The notes: generated from the letters alone by a model not told the origin. 64,000 bases of DNA from Bacteroidia bacterium (GCA_027493955.1 JAOSJT010000001.1:2591131-2655130), one strand, 5' to 3'. Counted from the stretch's first letter, positions 37,462-46,568 are shown. Numbers and translations are program-made.

Positions 37462-38892
37462 TTATTCTACAATGACGCTTTTATGCGCTATCCCGCTGTG
37501 TGTTACCAGCCGCAGCATATACATGCCGGGCACTACGTCCGGGCAGCGCAGAGTAGAGGTCGCGGGCAAGACGGCGGACCATACCCGGCGGCCAAGCACG
37601 TCGTACAAATACGCTTGGTTCAGCCCCGGCTCAACGGCACCCAGCGCGAAGCTCTCGCCGCGCCGGAGGGGCTGCGGCCAAAGCTCGATGCTGTGCACCG
37701 ATGTCCATGCCGCATCGATGCGTGTTGTGGTCGTAAAGGCTTTGCGGAGTTCCTCCCACAATTCCGGGAGCACCCCGTCGTAACCCAGGGCCCACATCCC
37801 GACGCCGCCCAGATTGCGCTCCTTCGCGAAGGCATATTTGAGCCCGAGACTCTGGGCGTCGTCGTACCAGCATTGTCGCCATGCGGACGGACGGTAAGCG
37901 ATCCAGGGCACGGAATAGCTCTCACTCCACTGCCGGGGAAAATGCGCGAGTATGTCGGGTATGACCGAGTAGATTCGAGCGTTGGCCCTGTCGGTAGCCG
38001 GAGATTGCTGCCTGTCGTCCTGTACCGGCCAGTCGTAACCGTAATACGGTACACCGAGAAGAAATTTTTCCGCCGGGACTCCATGGGAAAGGTACCAGTC
38101 TACGCTTTTCTCCACGTTGAGGGAAAAACCCCGCAACGGGGCGACGGGCCCTGCCGCCGTGCTTCCGGACCAGGAATAGTCGTACCCCATGATGAAGAAC
38201 AGGTCTATATATTCCGCAAGCGACGACACATCCCAACTGCCCGACCAATCCACAGCGGGCGCCGCGGCACTGATGATCATGCCTTCGCCGTAGGCATCCA
38301 GCGCGTTGCGCAGTTTCGCGAAAAATGTCGTGAAATTGTCCCGCTGATCCGCCGGAACACTTTCAAAATCAATGCTCACACCGTCGGCAGCGCGCGCATG
38401 CACGAGCCGAACGAGCACGGCGCACAGCGTATCGCAGGCGACCGGATTGGCGAGCAAGGTCCGGTTCGCACCGGCACCGAAATTCGTCACCGTCAGAAGC
38501 ACCTTCACGCCTGCGGCTTTTGCGCGTGCCGGAACTGTCGAGGTGAGCCAGCCCCGGGTGTTTGTCGGCAGACCGGAGGCCGGATCGATCTCGCAGGAAA
38601 AGTAGGCGACATGCGACAGCAGATCGAGGCGATACAGATCCACGGCATCGTCGGAGATCCAGTACGGGTGGTATCCATGCACGACATGCGTAAGCGCGTT
38701 GGGAGCCTTGCGAGGGAGGTGCTCTGGCTGCGCTTGCGGAAATACCGGCTGCGGTTGTTCGCGCTGATCCCGTTGATGCGCCCCCTCGACGTCCTGGCCC
38801 GAAGCCGGACAGACAGGCTGCAACAAGGACGCGATGGTAAACAACACGGAGAGAATACCGCCAAACGGGAGGGGACGCTGACACTCACTCAT
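37462..38892 (-). CDS. Glycoside hydrolase family 18 protein with T9SS sorting domain
   Basis: The 476-residue protein has a signal peptide (about 1-32), a short Gln/Pro-rich linker and a GH18 barrel from about residue 68. The catalytic motif DGVSIDFE is at 170-177, with Glu177 the acid; FFIMGYDYSWSG and GVGMWALGYDG are further barrel strands. The spacing resembles the YdhD/chitobiase-like branch of GH18, so N-acetylglucosamine polymers such as chitin or peptidoglycan are likely substrates. The last 75 residues (LYDVLGRRVWSAVLP ... GMYMLRLV) are a T9SS type A domain lacking the usual NPFNP lead. It lies between the eIF2B-like gene (57 bases upstream) and the membrane protein. Confidence 0.88.
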   Translation of the reverse strand: MSECQRPLPFGGILSVLFTIASLLQPVCPASGQDVEGAHQRDQREQPQPVFPQAQPEHLPRKAPNALTHVVHGYHPYWISDDAVDLYRLDLLSHVAYFSCEIDPASGLPTNTRGWLTSTVPARAKAAGVKVLLTVTNFGAGANRTLLANPVACDTLCAVLVRLVHARAADGVSIDFESVPADQRDNFTTFFAKLRNALDAYGEGMIISAAAPAVDWSGSWDVSSLAEYIDLFFIMGYDYSWSGSTAAGPVAPLRGFSLNVEKSVDWYLSHGVPAEKFLLGVPYYGYDWPVQDDRQQSPATDRANARIYSVIPDILAHFPRQWSESYSVPWIAYRPSAWRQCWYDDAQSLGLKYAFAKERNLGGVGMWALGYDGVLPELWEELRKAFTTTTRIDAAWTSVHSIELWPQPLRRGESFALGAVEPGLNQAYLYDVLGRRVWSAVLPATSTLRCPDVVPGMYMLRLVTHSGIAHKSVIVE

Positions 38893-38949
38893 AATCGCAG
38901 GGTGTTCTTTCGGGATGAAATGAAACAGGAATGACGGCGTAGCAGAACA

Positions 38950-39837
38950 TCATCGCAATTCGGCTTCAGGCGAAAGTCCCTCATCACCCGCGAGAGCGCT
39001 CAACTGATCCGGGGTGAATGCTCCGCGCTCGGTGATGAACTCTCGGACGTACTCGACAGGAGTCCACTCGAAGTAACGATTCCAGACAGAAAAATGGTCT
39101 TTCGTATTCCGAAGAATGAGTTCCTCTGGCGGGCGGTGTTCCACGACGATTTCCTCGCGAAGCTGCGGTGAAAACTTCAGCGAGTCGCTGAGCACGTACA
39201 ACGGTACACCGAATTCCTTGCAGCAGATGGCAAGAGGGAGTGTACCGGTCTTGTTCAGCAGGTATCCGTCCGCGCTGACGCTGTCCGCACCGACAACCGC
39301 GTAGTCCACCTTGGAAAGCGCCACACCCATGGCGGCATCAGTAAGCAGTGTCGCGCTGATTCCATGCTCATCGAGATCGCGTATCGTGCGATGCCCCTCG
39401 AGCATGGGACGCGCCTCGAGCACAAAGGCCTGGGCGAGGAGACCGTGCTCCTGCAAGGCCCGCAGCGATGCGAGCACCGTCGAGCTCCTGCTCAGCGTCA
39501 CGCAGCGCACGGGTGAAGTGAAGCGTGAGCAGAACAGTTCAGCTATAGCGGAACCGGATTCGGCGAGGATCTTTTCGAGCGAGGAAATATAAGCGATAGC
39601 GTCAGCGGTTTCCTCGTCTTTCTGTAACCTCGGGAGGAACTCGGATTTTAGTATATGCAGCACCGCATGCAGCGAAGGCATGCTTTTCTGCGATTGCTCG
39701 AGCAGGGCAAACCCCTCTTCGATATCGTCGAAACAATACCCAATAGCACAGTTCTCGCATAATGCGAGGAGCTTGCGAACGAGTTCCGTCGCTCCGGAGG
39801 TATTGTCTGTCGCCAGTTCCTGAAATTCAGCAAGCAC
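38950..39837 (-). CDS. eIF2B-alpha/MtnA/ribose-1,5-bisphosphate isomerase superfamily protein
   Basis: About 295 residues from a GTG at 39837. The C-terminal Rossmann-like half contains VRCVTLSRSSTVLASLRAL, EARPMLEGHRTIRDL, the superfamily signature VDYAVVGADSVSADG and NKTGTLPLAICCKEF. In bacteria such proteins are sugar-phosphate isomerases and not translation factors: the best known act on methylthioribose 1-phosphate or ribose 1,5-bisphosphate. The frame stays open for another 158 codons upstream, but that part translates repeat-rich intergenic DNA and does not match the family, so I place the start at 39837; no good ribosome site confirms it. Substrate unknown. Confidence 0.8.
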   Translation of the reverse strand: MLAEFQELATDNTSGATELVRKLLALCENCAIGYCFDDIEEGFALLEQSQKSMPSLHAVLHILKSEFLPRLQKDEETADAIAYISSLEKILAESGSAIAELFCSRFTSPVRCVTLSRSSTVLASLRALQEHGLLAQAFVLEARPMLEGHRTIRDLDEHGISATLLTDAAMGVALSKVDYAVVGADSVSADGYLLNKTGTLPLAICCKEFGVPLYVLSDSLKFSPQLREEIVVEHRPPEELILRNTKDHFSVWNRYFEWTPVEYVREFITERGAFTPDQLSALAGDEGLSPEAELR

Positions 39838-39899
39838 AGTAGCTGTCCACAGTGAGACGCTCGGAAAAATAGGGCGATCCGCGGGAACAAACAACAGAC

Positions 39900-40670
39900 C
39901 ACAGAACACACAGAAAACACACCGAAAAGACAGAATGTACAGAGATGTTGAGCGTTGAGGGCGAGTATTTACGGAATGGAAGCGAGCGTTGACTTCGCCA
40001 TCCTCTACGCGAGATCGAATGTACGTGTTTGTTTTCAATGACGTACCAGTTTTTCCGGCGAGATCTGGGCGCTGCACGGAACTTGAGTTTCCTGGAACCC
40101 ACACTTTCCTGCCTTCGTCACGCTTTTTTGCGTTGCAAATGTGAGTCATTGTTTTCAATGACTTACGGGAATTCCGGTTGTGATTTGGGTGCTGCATTGG
40201 CGATATCAGGGCAGAGGTGCCTACTTCTTGCAGCGACAGGGCTCGTGAGAATAGCCATTCTTGGCGTCTTTGCGTTGAATTCCCTTCTGACTTCAGAAGA
40301 ATGGAACGCAACGTCGCAGAGAAGCAGAGACGCGAAGTGAAGAGAGGGTGCTGTTTTCGTTTCGCGATTCAATGAGCCTCCTGCAGCGAGGAGGAAATTG
40401 TGATACCTTCCCGTTTCTCGGCTGCTGCAATGACGAAATCAGGAGAAAAGGCAGAATGCGCAGAGTTGCTGAGCGTTGAGGGCTTGTATTTGCGGAACGG
40501 AGGCGAGTGCATCGTTGTGAATGACACATGTACGAGCTGCGGGCGCTACGGTACTGCCGTACATTCGCTGCGTCTGACATGGCTTGCACGCATATTCGTC
40601 TCGCACTCTCATTCTCTGCGCATTTCGATCTCTGTTTTCTCTGCTCTCTGCTTGTACAATTCTCAATAAA
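39900..40670. repeat. Degenerate direct repeats in the eIF2B-kamA gap
   Basis: Two imperfect repeats alternate. The first (GAGCGTTGAGGG, then GTATTT and CGGAA) is at about 39926-39990 and 40441-40510. The second (TTGTTTTCAATGAC ... GCTGCA) is at about 40032-40078 and 40152-40198, with a shorter relative at 40512-40550. A block of the widespread GCGTCTTTGCGTTG low-complexity type lies at 40265-40345. No gene is convincing in this gap of almost 900 bases. Confidence 0.6.
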
Positions 40671-40677
40671 TAAACGC

Positions 40678-40705
40678 AAAGGGGTCGCTTTGCGCCGACC
40701 CCTTT
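40678..40705 (-). terminator. Terminator of the KamA-type gene
   Basis: A 10-bp perfect stem (AAAGGGGTCG / CGACCCCTTT) with an 8-base loop lies 22 bases beyond the stop codon of the minus-strand gene at 40727. A T-rich tail (GCGTTTATTTATTG) follows on the transcribed strand. Confidence 0.9.
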
Positions 40706-40726
40706 GAACTGGAACCTTCGATGTGA

Positions 40727-42073
40727 TCACTGTTCATAAAAGAATTTTTGCTCACCGAAGGCCGGCCGTAGATGACTCAGCCAACTCGCTTCGGCATCGT
40801 ATGCCGCGAAAAATGGGCGCCCAACCCAATCCGGATTGCGCGCCTGCAGGAAACGCAGAACGTATACTTTCTCACCTGCAACCTCGGTGACTCCGGTCAC
40901 CTCCACCTTGCCCGGCGTCGCGGACATGGAGGGCCCCCGCACCGTGCGTGCAAGTCCATTGACATGTTTATAGGCCTCACGGAAAATCTTGTAGGCCTTG
41001 CCCAGCGGAATTTTGAAATAATGTTCGGCACCGGTATCCCGTTCCACAAACATATAGTACGGAATGATGCCCAGACGTACCTGTTCTCGCCACATCAGCT
41101 CCCATACACCCGGATTGTCGTTGATATGCGCCAGGACTGGGGATTGACTGCGAATGACGGCACCGGTATCGCGTATTCGGCGCACGGCTTCACGGGCCAT
41201 GGGTGTTTCAAGTTCACGATGGTGGTTGTAATGCGCCATTACGGCCACGGATCTGCCTGAGGCGATAATGCGCTCGAAGAGGCGCAGCATATCGCCGGCG
41301 TCTGCGTCGGTCACGAATCGCTGGGGCCAATACGACAGGGCTTTGGTGCCGAAACGTATGCTGTGCAACTGCTCCAATGACGGATCCAGCAATGGTTCGA
41401 CATATTGCTCGAGCTTGGACGTTTTCATCACCATGGGATCGCCACCGGTGAAGAGGACATTGGTGACTTCGGGATGGCGGGCGATGTATTCTTTGAGCTG
41501 CCCGGCTTCTTTGGCGGCGAAGCGCAAGTCGTTCATGCCCACGAATTGTGCCCAACGGAAACAGAACGTGCAATACGCGTGGCAGGTCTGTCCCGCTGCG
41601 GGGAAAAAGAGGACTGTCTCCTTGTATTTGTGTTGCAGTCCGGGCAGGACCTCGCCATCCATGCTCGGAACGTTGAGCGTGGTCTGTCCGGCCGGATGCG
41701 GATTCAGTTCCATACGAATCGCGTCGGCAGTCTCACGGATCACCTCTCGCGGCGCATCATTGCGGAGCAGTTCCGCCATGCGACGAAAGTGCTCTTCCGT
41801 CAGCATGCCACGCTGCGGGAAGGTGAGTTGGTAGATCGGATCGTCCGGAATATCGCTCCAGTCGATAAGCTGATCGATGACATAGGAATTGACTTTGAAG
41901 GGCAGAACGCTCGACACTACCCGTATATCGAACCGTTCCGCTGAGGAGAGTGCGCGAATGCGCGGGATCTGTTCAAAATTTTTTTCGGTGAAGTAGGTAA
42001 ACGGGGCCGGATCTTTCGAATGAAAGACGTGCGGCCTGGCCCTGCCGGGCGGTGATAGCGGTCGCATGTCCAT
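40727..42073 (-). CDS. KamA-family radical SAM protein (lysine 2,3-aminomutase-like)
   Basis: The 448-residue protein has the radical SAM cluster motif CHAYCTFC (CxxxCxxC) followed by FRWAQF, then VLFTGGDPMVM (SAM-binding GGDP), and the PLP-lysine and substrate-binding barrel of the lysine 2,3-aminomutase family. It would interconvert alpha- and beta-lysine or act on a related amino acid. It is longer than EpmB, so elongation-factor-P modification is less likely. The ATG at 42073 is preceded by AAGGAGGTCACA, which settles the start against a longer frame to 42145. It is monocistronic, with a strong terminator. Beta-lysine can serve as an osmolyte or precursor, but nothing nearby indicates which. 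Confidence 0.88.
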   Translation of the reverse strand: MDMRPLSPPGRARPHVFHSKDPAPFTYFTEKNFEQIPRIRALSSAERFDIRVVSSVLPFKVNSYVIDQLIDWSDIPDDPIYQLTFPQRGMLTEEHFRRMAELLRNDAPREVIRETADAIRMELNPHPAGQTTLNVPSMDGEVLPGLQHKYKETVLFFPAAGQTCHAYCTFCFRWAQFVGMNDLRFAAKEAGQLKEYIARHPEVTNVLFTGGDPMVMKTSKLEQYVEPLLDPSLEQLHSIRFGTKALSYWPQRFVTDADAGDMLRLFERIIASGRSVAVMAHYNHHRELETPMAREAVRRIRDTGAVIRSQSPVLAHINDNPGVWELMWREQVRLGIIPYYMFVERDTGAEHYFKIPLGKAYKIFREAYKHVNGLARTVRGPSMSATPGKVEVTGVTEVAGEKVYVLRFLQARNPDWVGRPFFAAYDAEASWLSHLRPAFGEQKFFYEQ

Positions 42074-42159
42074 TGTGACCTCCTTGTGATTGGAATAGGG
42101 ATGGTTCTGCCCTCTCGCGGCCTGGCGATGCCCAGCACACTGCATGTCACTGGAGAGGG

Positions 42160-42177
42160 TATCATTTTTATGATAAC
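42160..42177. promoter_or_regulatory. AT-rich inverted repeat upstream of the KamA-type gene
   Basis: TATCAT and ATGATA flank TTTT, 87 bases upstream of the radical SAM gene start and within a divergent promoter region. It could be an operator or a small hairpin. The remainder of the 42074-42413 gap shows no gene. Confidence 0.3.
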
Positions 42178-42413
42178 AATTCTGACCACAAAGTCAAGTC
42201 AGAAACGTGAAAATCGTACGAACCTGAAAATCGTACGCGCACGCGTCTCACGGCTGGAAGCGCGCAGAGATGGGTTGGTCGTGGCGAGGTGCGAAGAATG
42301 CATGCTGCCGTATCACGCTTGATTCACGTCTGACCTCTGGGTAGTATAGGGACAGGAAACCGTCACACAAGCGTGAGACACACGATTCGGGGCGGTCATG
42401 ACCATCGAAACGG

Positions 42414-42887
42414 ATGGATAGCAATCAGCTCCCCGCAGTACTTACCGGCATCTTTTTTCCCTACCTCGTCGCAGGGACAGTCGATTTTACCCTGAAAGAA
42501 GTCACCAAGCGCCGGCTATTCGCCCGCGGAGGCCTGTGGAGCGACATGCCGCGCTGGCTGCTCCACGAACATCGCTGGCACATTTTCATCACAGCGCTGT
42601 GGATGCTGCCGCAGCTGATTCTCGTGCTGGTTTTCGGATGGCCGTGGCAAATTATCCTGGGCTGGCTGGTGTTCTACACCGAGGATACGGTGTATTACCT
42701 GCTCACGCGTATCGTATACGGCGGCCCCCACGAAGGCGGTCGCATCTTTCCCCCGCAGCTCCACTGGCTGCACGGTAACATCGGCTGGTACAAGCGTATC
42801 GTCGGCGAGAGCTTCCCCAGAAAAAACTTCCTTCGCATACTGGCGCTGCAATATCTGTTACTCGCGATTGCTCTGCTGCTGGCATAG
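42414..42887 (+). CDS. Small integral membrane protein, function unknown
   Basis: The 157-residue protein has about four membrane segments (roughly 8-28, 53-78, 80-98 and 137-157) separated by basic loops, including KRRLFARGGLWSDMPRWLLHEHRW and a histidine-rich PPQLHWLHGNIGWYKR loop (quoted in parts: KRRLFARGG, LLHEHRW, QLHWLHG). I do not recognise a family. No ribosome site precedes the ATG, but a 7-codon frame (ATG at 42398) ends at a TAG overlapping this start, so translation may be coupled to a leader peptide. No operon partner. Confidence 0.65.
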   Translation: MDSNQLPAVLTGIFFPYLVAGTVDFTLKEVTKRRLFARGGLWSDMPRWLLHEHRWHIFITALWMLPQLILVLVFGWPWQIILGWLVFYTEDTVYYLLTRIVYGGPHEGGRIFPPQLHWLHGNIGWYKRIVGESFPRKNFLRILALQYLLLAIALLLA

Positions 42888-42894
42888 CAGCGAG

Positions 42895-43056
42895 CTGAGG
42901 GCGAAGAGCTGAGAGCGTAGAGCAGAACGCATATCCGCACTAAGAAACGAACTGCTCATAGGGACCTGACATTGGATGGAATGGGAACCTTCGGGTACAA
43001 ACCGTTGCACGTACTTCCGTGACGCTCGAACGTGCTCTCAGCTCTATGCTCTCCGC
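42895..43056. repeat. AGAGC-type imperfect inverted-repeat element, copy 1
   Basis: The left arm at 42905-42927 (GAGCTGAGAGCGTAGAGC) and the right arm at 43031-43055 (GTGCTCTCAGCTCTATGCTC) are complementary across most of their length, with about 100 bases between them. It lies immediately downstream of ybaK. Confidence 0.65.
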
Positions 43057-43059
43057 TTC

Positions 43060-43524
43060 CTACGTCACGTCAACAAACTCCGCACCCACCAACCGCGCCA
43101 AATCCGAAGGCGCGAGCAGCATTTGCATCCCGCGTACGCCGGCGCTGACGTATATCCGTTCGTGCAGAAGCGCCGTTTCATCGATCCATGTTGGAAAAAG
43201 CTTCTTCATACCGACAGGCGAGCAGCCGCCGCGTATATAGCCGGTGAGAGGCAGCAATTCCCTGGCCTTCACCATTTCGATGCTCTTGTTGCCGCTGACC
43301 GACGCGGCTTTTTTCAGATCGAGTTCGAACGGACCCGGAATGCAGAACACGACGGTTCCCGTTTTATCTCCGCGCGCCACCAGAGTCTTGAACACCTGCT
43401 CATGCTCCGCGCCGATTTTGTCCGCCACGGAGACGGCATCAATTTCCTCGTCGCTGCTGTCGTAGCTGATCTGCTCGTGCGGGATGTACCGGGCTTCGAG
43501 TATGCGGAGGGCGTTGGTCTTCAT
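43060..43524 (-). CDS. ybaK: Cys-tRNA(Pro)/aminoacyl-tRNA deacylase, YbaK/EbsC family
   Basis: This 154-residue protein is a trans-acting editing enzyme that hydrolyses mischarged Cys-tRNA(Pro) in the cytosol. The YbaK landmarks are VFKTLVARGD, the strand VVFCIPGPFELDLKKAA with the functional lysine region, and the signature GYIRGGCSPVGMKK followed by FPTWIDETAL. The length is that of the family. It is bracketed by two AGAGC-type inverted-repeat elements and has no obvious operon partner. Confidence 0.92.
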   Translation of the reverse strand: MKTNALRILEARYIPHEQISYDSSDEEIDAVSVADKIGAEHEQVFKTLVARGDKTGTVVFCIPGPFELDLKKAASVSGNKSIEMVKARELLPLTGYIRGGCSPVGMKKLFPTWIDETALLHERIYVSAGVRGMQMLLAPSDLARLVGAEFVDVT

Positions 43525-43585
43525 CGCTGACTACGTGCGGAGCGTCTGTGTTGATGATGTTGGGTTGCTTCGTGGTGGCGGTTGA

Positions 43586-43735
43586 TGGCATAGAGCGAAG
43601 AGCGTAGAGCACATCCGTGTGATGCGGAAGTCTATATCACGATTTGAATTCCATGCACAGAAGTCTGGATTCTGCGCGGATTGAGCGAGTTTGTACGAGC
43701 GTGCTCTCTGCTCTTTGCTCTTCGCTCTCTGCTAC
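43586..43735. repeat. AGAGC-type imperfect inverted-repeat element, copy 2
   Basis: The left arm at 43588-43611 (GAGCGAAGAGCGTAGAGCAC) and the right arm at 43699-43735 (GTGCTCTCTGCTCTTTGCTC) are complementary, with about 90 bases between them. It lies upstream of ybaK and directly beyond the lpdA stop codon, where it might also act as a transcription end. Confidence 0.65.
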
Positions 43736-45153
43736 CTCCCCTTCGGTCGAAACAAATGCGTCGCATGTCCGAAATAGGCCTCGGCGGCTTCCATCACGGT
43801 TTCAGAGAGGGTCGGATGCGGATGAATGCTGAGGGCCAGGTCCTTGACCGTGGCGCCCATTTCAAGCGCGAGCACCCCCTCGGCGATGAGCTCACCGGCG
43901 CCGGGACCCGCGATACCAATGCCCAACACACGCTGGGTTTCGGGCTCGACGAGCAGCTTTGTGACGCCGTCAGAGCGATCCAATGTCGTGGCACGGCCCG
44001 AGGCCGCCCAGGGGAAGCGCCCGATTTCTATCTTGCGTCCCTGCTGCTTCGCTTCGGTTTCGGTGAGTCCGGCCCAGGCGATCTCGGGATCGGTGAACAC
44101 CACGGCGGGAATGGCGTAGGGTTCGAACACGGTCTTCTTCCCGGCGATGGCATCCACCGCCACACGGGCCTCGTGCGAGGCCTTGTGCGCGAGCATGGGA
44201 TCGCCGGTAATGTCGCCGATGGCGAAAATGTTCTCGTCCGCTGTGCGGCGCTGCGGATCCACCACGACAAAACCGCGCTCGTTGACCGCGACGCGTGTCA
44301 TCTCCAGGCCAAAGCCCTGCGTGTTGGGCTTGCGTCCGACGGAGATCAGTACGGCATCGAAGAGCTCGGATCTCCCGCCATCGACGGATTCGAAGGTCAC
44401 CTTTACGCCATTTTTCTGCTCCTTCATTTCCGAAACCTTCGTCTTCAGAAGGATGCTTTCAAATTGCGCGTCCAAACGCTTTTTGAGGGGATTCACAAGG
44501 TCGCGATCGGCGCCGGGAAGCAGGCCGTCGGTCATTTCCACAACGGTGATCTTCGAGCCCAGTGCGGCATACACGGTACCCAGTTCCAGACCGATATAGC
44601 CGCCGCCGATGACCAGCAATTTACCGGGAATGAAGGGCAGATCCAGGGCGGCGCTGGAATCCCACACGCGCTTCGATCCCTCAGGCATGCCGGGAATACT
44701 TGCGGGACGCGATCCGGTTGCGAGAATGGCATGCCGGAAGCTGAGCGTCACGCTCTCCCCGTCGGTTTTTTGTACTTCCAGCGTTTTGCTGCCGCGGAAT
44801 GTTGCCCACCCCTGAAGAAAGGTGATTTTTCGGGCACCGCCGAGTTGTCCGAGGCCGCCGGTGAGCTTGTCCACCACCCTGTTCTTGAATGCGCGTAGCG
44901 TGTCGATATCCACGGACGGATCGCCGAAGCTGATGCCCCACTCCGCGGCGTGCTTTGCTTCGTTGATCAGTTTCGCCACATGCAGCAGCGCCTTGGACGG
45001 AATGCAGCCGCGGTAGAGACAGACGCCGCCCGGATTTTTATCCGTGTCCACGAGTGTGACGTTCATGCCGCTGTCTGCGGCGTAAAAGGCGGCGGCGTAC
45101 CCTCCGGGTCCGCCGCCGATAACGATGAGATCGGTTTGCTGTATGTCAGCCAT
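43732..45153 (-). CDS. lpdA: Dihydrolipoyl dehydrogenase (E3)
   Basis: The 473-residue flavoprotein reoxidises dihydrolipoamide of the pyruvate dehydrogenase complex and reduces NAD. The FAD site is VIGGGPGGYAAAF (residues 11-23), the redox disulfide is Cys45/Cys50 in GGVCLYRGCIPSK, the NAD site is LLVIGGGYIGLELG, and the C-terminal interface holds the catalytic His in SIHPHPTLSE. It is the last gene of the aceE-aceF-lpdA operon, 35 bases after aceF, which fixes its complex. Confidence 0.96.
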   Translation of the reverse strand: MADIQQTDLIVIGGGPGGYAAAFYAADSGMNVTLVDTDKNPGGVCLYRGCIPSKALLHVAKLINEAKHAAEWGISFGDPSVDIDTLRAFKNRVVDKLTGGLGQLGGARKITFLQGWATFRGSKTLEVQKTDGESVTLSFRHAILATGSRPASIPGMPEGSKRVWDSSAALDLPFIPGKLLVIGGGYIGLELGTVYAALGSKITVVEMTDGLLPGADRDLVNPLKKRLDAQFESILLKTKVSEMKEQKNGVKVTFESVDGGRSELFDAVLISVGRKPNTQGFGLEMTRVAVNERGFVVVDPQRRTADENIFAIGDITGDPMLAHKASHEARVAVDAIAGKKTVFEPYAIPAVVFTDPEIAWAGLTETEAKQQGRKIEIGRFPWAASGRATTLDRSDGVTKLLVEPETQRVLGIGIAGPGAGELIAEGVLALEMGATVKDLALSIHPHPTLSETVMEAAEAYFGHATHLFRPKGR

Positions 45154-45188
45154 TGATGTACTCCAGTTTCACATGCAAAAAAAACAGC

Positions 45189-46556
45189 TTATCCCTCCAG
45201 CGCGAGCAGTAGCGGCTCCTCGAGGGCTTCGGCGAACCAACGCAAAAAACGGGCGGCATCCGCGCCATCAATGACGCGGTGGTCGTAGGTAAGCGACAGC
45301 GGCATCATCAAGCGCGGCTGGAATGCACCGTTGCTATACACCGGCTCCATGACAGCACGGGAGAGACCCAGTATCGCCACCTCAGGCCAGTTGATGATCG
45401 GTGTGAAAAACGTTCCGCCGATGCCGCCGAGATTGGTGATGGTAAAGCTCGCTCCGGACATTTCATCCGGCATGATTTTTTTGCCGCGCGCCTTCTCCGC
45501 GAGTTCCTGCATTTCCTTTGAAATGGTGAGGATGTTTTTATTGTCCACATCCCGCAGCACGGGTACGAGAAGCCCGCGTTCGGTATCCACGGCGACCCCG
45601 AGATGGATGTATTCCTTGAACACGATCTCGCCGCTTTCCATATCCAAAGAGGCATTGAACTGCGGAAATTTTTTCAGGGCGGCCGCGGCAACCTTGAGAG
45701 CGATAGCGGTGACGGTGAGCTTGCCGCCCGCAGCATCGGCCTTTTTCGCGAAACGATGCCGAAGCTCTTCCAGATGCGTGATATCGGCCTTGTCATGCTG
45801 CGTCACCACAGGAATGCGCCACGACAGCTCCATCTGCTCCGCCGTCTTCCTCCGCACCTTGCTCATGGCCTCACGGCGCACCGAACCGAAAGCCGAGAAA
45901 TCCGGCAGAGGCTGTCGACGTCCGGACATCGCGCCCGCGGCAGCCGGAGCCGCCATCGAGCTTCCGCTGAGCAGGGCTTTTGCATGAGCTTTCACGTCTT
46001 CAACGGAGATCCGTCCGTTGGGACCGGAGCCGCGCACGGCGGAAATATCCACACCAATTTCGCGCGCGAACATGCGCACACTCGGAGCAGCGGGAACGGG
46101 AACAGCAGGTTTTTCCACCTGCTCCTTCTGCGGCGGGGTGTGCGTTCCCGCGGGCGTCGGGGCTGGACGTGCGAAACCGGGTTGCCGTGCGGGCTCCTCG
46201 TGTTTTTGGGGGCGCGGTTCAACACCGGCTTCTGGTGTCGAGATCTGTGCAGGCGCAGCTTCGGCCTTGGCGGCAGGAGCTTCCGCTTTCGCGACGGGAG
46301 CTTCAGGCGCTGCGGCGGCGCTTTCTTCCACGAGAGCGATAACGCTGCCGACTGCGGCTTTCGCGCCTTCGGTCACATCGATCCGTGCAATGGTGCCCGC
46401 AACGGGCGACGGTACGTCGAAAGATGCCTTGTCGGTTTCCAGCTCTATCAGTGGCTGATCTTTTTCTATGACATCACCGGCTTTGACGAGTACTCTGACG
46501 ACGTCGCCGGCGGTAATATTTTCACCCAGTTCGGGTAATTTTACTTCTGTAGCCAT
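45189..46556 (-). CDS. aceF: Dihydrolipoyllysine-residue acetyltransferase (E2) of pyruvate dehydrogenase
   Basis: The 455-residue protein has a single lipoyl domain at the N-terminus (lipoylated Lys43 in ELETDKASF), an Ala/Pro/Glu-rich flexible linker (about 80-150), the E3/E1-binding domain around REIGVDISAVRGSGPNGRIS and the acetyltransferase core to the end. His426 and Asp430 lie in the catalytic DHRVIDGADAARF. E. coli AceF has three lipoyl domains; one is common elsewhere. It lies 12 bases after aceE, so co-translation is likely. Confidence 0.96.
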   Translation of the reverse strand: MATEVKLPELGENITAGDVVRVLVKAGDVIEKDQPLIELETDKASFDVPSPVAGTIARIDVTEGAKAAVGSVIALVEESAAAAPEAPVAKAEAPAAKAEAAPAQISTPEAGVEPRPQKHEEPARQPGFARPAPTPAGTHTPPQKEQVEKPAVPVPAAPSVRMFAREIGVDISAVRGSGPNGRISVEDVKAHAKALLSGSSMAAPAAAGAMSGRRQPLPDFSAFGSVRREAMSKVRRKTAEQMELSWRIPVVTQHDKADITHLEELRHRFAKKADAAGGKLTVTAIALKVAAAALKKFPQFNASLDMESGEIVFKEYIHLGVAVDTERGLLVPVLRDVDNKNILTISKEMQELAEKARGKKIMPDEMSGASFTITNLGGIGGTFFTPIINWPEVAILGLSRAVMEPVYSNGAFQPRLMMPLSLTYDHRVIDGADAARFLRWFAEALEEPLLLALEG

Positions 46557-46568
46557 GTGCTTCCTTTA

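Noticed and set aside
39838-40311. A 158-codon N-terminal extension of the eIF2B-like gene
   Set aside because: It translates repeat-rich intergenic DNA with no similarity to the superfamily, and the family's usual length is matched from 39837.
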